5,016 bases of DNA. It comes from Burkholderiales bacterium. Lineage in GTDB: Bacteria; Pseudomonadota; Gammaproteobacteria; Burkholderiales; Burkholderiaceae_C. The stretch covers positions 1 to 5,016 of the forward strand of contig CANGHQ010000174.1 of assembly GCA_947453585.1 (NCBI GenBank), written 5' to 3'. The position numbers and the translations under genes are program-made. The notes beneath the pieces were generated by a model. It ran no database searches and was not told where the DNA came from. It saw only the letters and a list, made by a program, of their open reading frames with translations. Positions 3,299-5,016 of the stretch are shown here, piece by piece; position 1 is the first letter of the stretch, and each line of letters starts with the position of its first letter.

Positions 3299-5016
3299 AT
3301 GAAACGCCACGGCTCTGACGTGCCCGGCCACGGCCCCACCGCCCTGGCTGCGGCCACCGCCGACAGCCTGCCCGCGCAGGCCGACGCGCTGCTGCGCGCG
3401 CGCGCCTTTGCCGAGCCGCTGCTCGCGGGCGCGCTGCTCGATACCGGCGAAAACATCCTCGCGCATGCCGACGCGGTGGCCGCCATATTGGCGTCTATTG
3501 GCGGCTCTGAGGCCATGCAAGCCGCCAGCTATTTGGTCTACGCCTGCGAGCACCTGAACAAGCCGCATGAGGTGATCGCCAAAGCCTTTGGCGACAGTTT
3601 TGCCGACCTAGCGGTCGAGACCACCAAGCTGGTGCGCCTGCAGCGCATGGCGCGCATTGCCCAAAATTCCGCCAGCCGCAGCGGCCAGGCCGCACCCATG
3701 GCGCAGACCGCCGCCGCGCAAACCGAGAGCGTGCGCAAGATGCTGCTGGCGTTTTCGCGCGACTTGCGGGTGGTGATGCTGCGCCTGGCCTCGCGCCTGC
3801 AAACCCTGCGCCACTTTGCCGCCAGCAAACAGCCGCTGCCGCCGGGCCTGGCCGCCGAGTCGCTGCAAGTATTTGCGCCCCTGGCCAACCGCCTGGGCAT
3901 TTGGGAAGTGAAATGGGAACTTGAAGACCTGGCTTTTCGCTTTCTGGAGCCCGAAACCTACCGCCAGGTTGCCCAGTGGCTGGACCAAAAGCGCACCGAG
4001 CGAGAGACCGCCGTCGAACAAGTGCGCCAGCAGCTCGAGCGCGACTTGCGCGCCCAGGGCCTGGACGCGCAAGTGCAGGGCCGACCCAAGCACATCTACA
4101 GCATTGTCAAAAAAATGCGCGGCAAGTCGCTGGACTTTGCCCAGGTGTTTGACATCCGCGCGCTGCGTGTGATCGTGCCCACGGTGGACGCCTGCTACGC
4201 GGCCTTAAGCCTGGTGCACAGCCAGTTTGCGCCGATCACGGAAGAATTTGACGACTACATCGCCAAGCCCAAAGGCAATGGCTACCAGTCGCTGCACACA
4301 GTGGTGCGCGACGCCCAGGGCCAGCCCATTGAGGTGCAAATCCGCACCCAGGCCATGCACCAGCATTCGGAGCATGGCGTGGCCGCGCACTGGGCCTACA
4401 AAGAGGCGGGCGCCAAGGGCTACGCTGGCGTGTCGGCCAGCGGCACCTACGACGCCAAGATTGCGGTGCTGCGCCAGTTGCTGGCGTGGGAGCGGGAGTT
4501 GTCCAGCGGCGCGGCGCACCGGGCGGCGCCCCCTGCGTCCGGTGCAGCGGCAGAGGCCCCACCCGTATTTGACGACCGCATTTACGTGCTCACGCCCGAG
4601 GCGGCGATTGTGGAATTGCCCCAGGGAGCCACGCCGGTAGACTTTGCCTACAGCGTGCACACCACGCTGGGCCACCGCTGCCGGGGTGCGCGGGTGGACG
4701 GCGCCATGGTGCCGCTGCACACGCCCCTCAAAAACGGCCAGACGGTGGAAATTACCACCGCCAAAGAAGGCGGCCCCTCGCGCGACTGGCTCAACCCCGA
4801 GCTGGGCTTTTTGGTCAGCCCGCGCGCGCGGGCCAAGGTGCGCGCCTGGTTTAACGCCCTGTCCATGGGCGAGACCGTGGCCAAGGGCCGCGAGGCGGTC
4901 GAAAAACTGCTGCAGCGCGAAGGCAAAACGGCAGTCAAGCTCGACGACCTGGCGGCGCAACTGGGTTTTAACGCCGCCGAAGACCTGTTTGAGGTGGTGG
5001 GCAAAGACGAGTTTTC
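3299..5016 (+). CDS. relA: RelA-type (p)ppGpp synthetase, 3' end cut by the window edge
   Basis: The first 572 residues of an expected ~740-residue ribosome-associated enzyme that moves pyrophosphate from ATP to GTP/GDP, making (p)ppGpp when uncharged tRNA enters the ribosome. Residues about 45-170 form the N-terminal HD-type domain, but the metal-binding His-Asp dyad of SpoT/Rel is replaced (Leu79-Val80 in QAASYLVYACEH), so hydrolysis is probably lost, as in E. coli RelA. The synthetase domain (about 225-370) has KHIYSI (264-269), Asp285 in FDIRALR, EFDD (316-319), YQSLHT (329-334) and Glu345 in EVQIRT. EFDD is the ExDD motif of synthesis-only RelA; bifunctional Rel/SpoT have RxKD. An Ala/Pro-rich linker (403-422) leads to the TGS domain (about 425-488, His454), followed by the start of the helical domain. 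The zinc-finger/ACT C-terminus lies beyond the edge. The ATG at 3299 has only a distant GGAG (3281-3284), so coupling to the hydrolase gene is likely. Databases may label it bifunctional; the motifs argue otherwise. Confidence 0.94.
   Translation, partial: MKRHGSDVPGHGPTALAAATADSLPAQADALLRARAFAEPLLAGALLDTGENILAHADAVAAILASIGGSEAMQAASYLVYACEHLNKPHEVIAKAFGDSFADLAVETTKLVRLQRMARIAQNSASRSGQAAPMAQTAAAQTESVRKMLLAFSRDLRVVMLRLASRLQTLRHFAASKQPLPPGLAAESLQVFAPLANRLGIWEVKWELEDLAFRFLEPETYRQVAQWLDQKRTERETAVEQVRQQLERDLRAQGLDAQVQGRPKHIYSIVKKMRGKSLDFAQVFDIRALRVIVPTVDACYAALSLVHSQFAPITEEFDDYIAKPKGNGYQSLHTVVRDAQGQPIEVQIRTQAMHQHSEHGVAAHWAYKEAGAKGYAGVSASGTYDAKIAVLRQLLAWERELSSGAAHRAAPPASGAAAEAPPVFDDRIYVLTPEAAIVELPQGATPVDFAYSVHTTLGHRCRGARVDGAMVPLHTPLKNGQTVEITTAKEGGPSRDWLNPELGFLVSPRARAKVRAWFNALSMGETVAKGREAVEKLLQREGKTAVKLDDLAAQLGFNAAEDLFEVVGKDEF

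Noticed and set aside
3086..4093. Long minus-strand open frames opposite the hydrolase end and the relA start
   Set aside because: They are low-complexity Arg/Ala/Gly-rich frames with no domain, explained by GC bias at third positions of relA.
4205..4960. 251-codon open frame on the minus strand opposite relA
   Set aside because: It lies opposite conserved synthetase and TGS motifs, and its composition is typical of a shadow frame.
1..5016. CRISPR array, tRNA, rRNA, insertion sequence or prophage signals
   Set aside because: No regularly spaced repeats, cloverleaf sequence, transposase or integrase motifs, or terminal inverted repeats were found on either strand.

Overview
The window is GC-rich, tightly packed bacterial DNA. 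Its gene content and protein style point to a betaproteobacterium of the order Burkholderiales, most likely family Comamonadaceae (Polaromonas, Rhodoferax or Acidovorax type). The reasons are the strong G/C bias at third codon positions, a RelA with the degenerate N-terminal domain seen in beta/gammaproteobacterial RelA, the alpha/beta-hydrolase gene directly before relA, and the small acidic 'RPDGYYWQ...GPFE.YELA' protein. The taxonomic placement is inferred from memory of these families; no search was run.

Layout. Positions 1-61 probably hold the last codons of an upstream gene. They run into a 10-bp inverted repeat, a pair of 12-bp direct repeats and a T-run, which form a terminator or regulatory region before a universal stress protein gene (196-723, +). 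The end of that gene overlaps a small acidic gene of unknown function (695-973, +). Converging on it is a leftward (-) cluster: a 3-hydroxybutyrate dehydrogenase gene (bdhA, 1472-2242), then after 20 bp a small antitoxin gene (1251-1451) overlapping a ParE/RelE-type toxin gene (998-1273). A 116-bp divergent control region with several stacked palindromes (2243-2358) separates bdhA from a rightward pair: an alpha/beta hydrolase gene (2359-3276) and, 22 bp later, relA (3299 to the window edge, 3' end missing).

How the genes may work together. RelA makes the starvation alarmone (p)ppGpp on stalled ribosomes. Universal stress proteins, toxin-antitoxin pairs and polyhydroxybutyrate/3-hydroxybutyrate use are all commonly linked to starvation or stringent physiology. 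The neighbourhood therefore has a stress and carbon-reserve theme, but only the two-gene (hydrolase-relA) and three-gene (bdhA-antitoxin-toxin) arrangements support actual co-transcription.

I see no CRISPR array, tRNA, rRNA, insertion sequence or phage gene. No clearly new system stands out. The items most worth a second look are the repeat/hairpin complex at 57-111, the way the toxin-antitoxin pair is seated behind bdhA with a possible leaderless promoter, the duplicated stop codon with an orphan Shine-Dalgarno at the convergent junction, and the palindromes between bdhA and the hydrolase.
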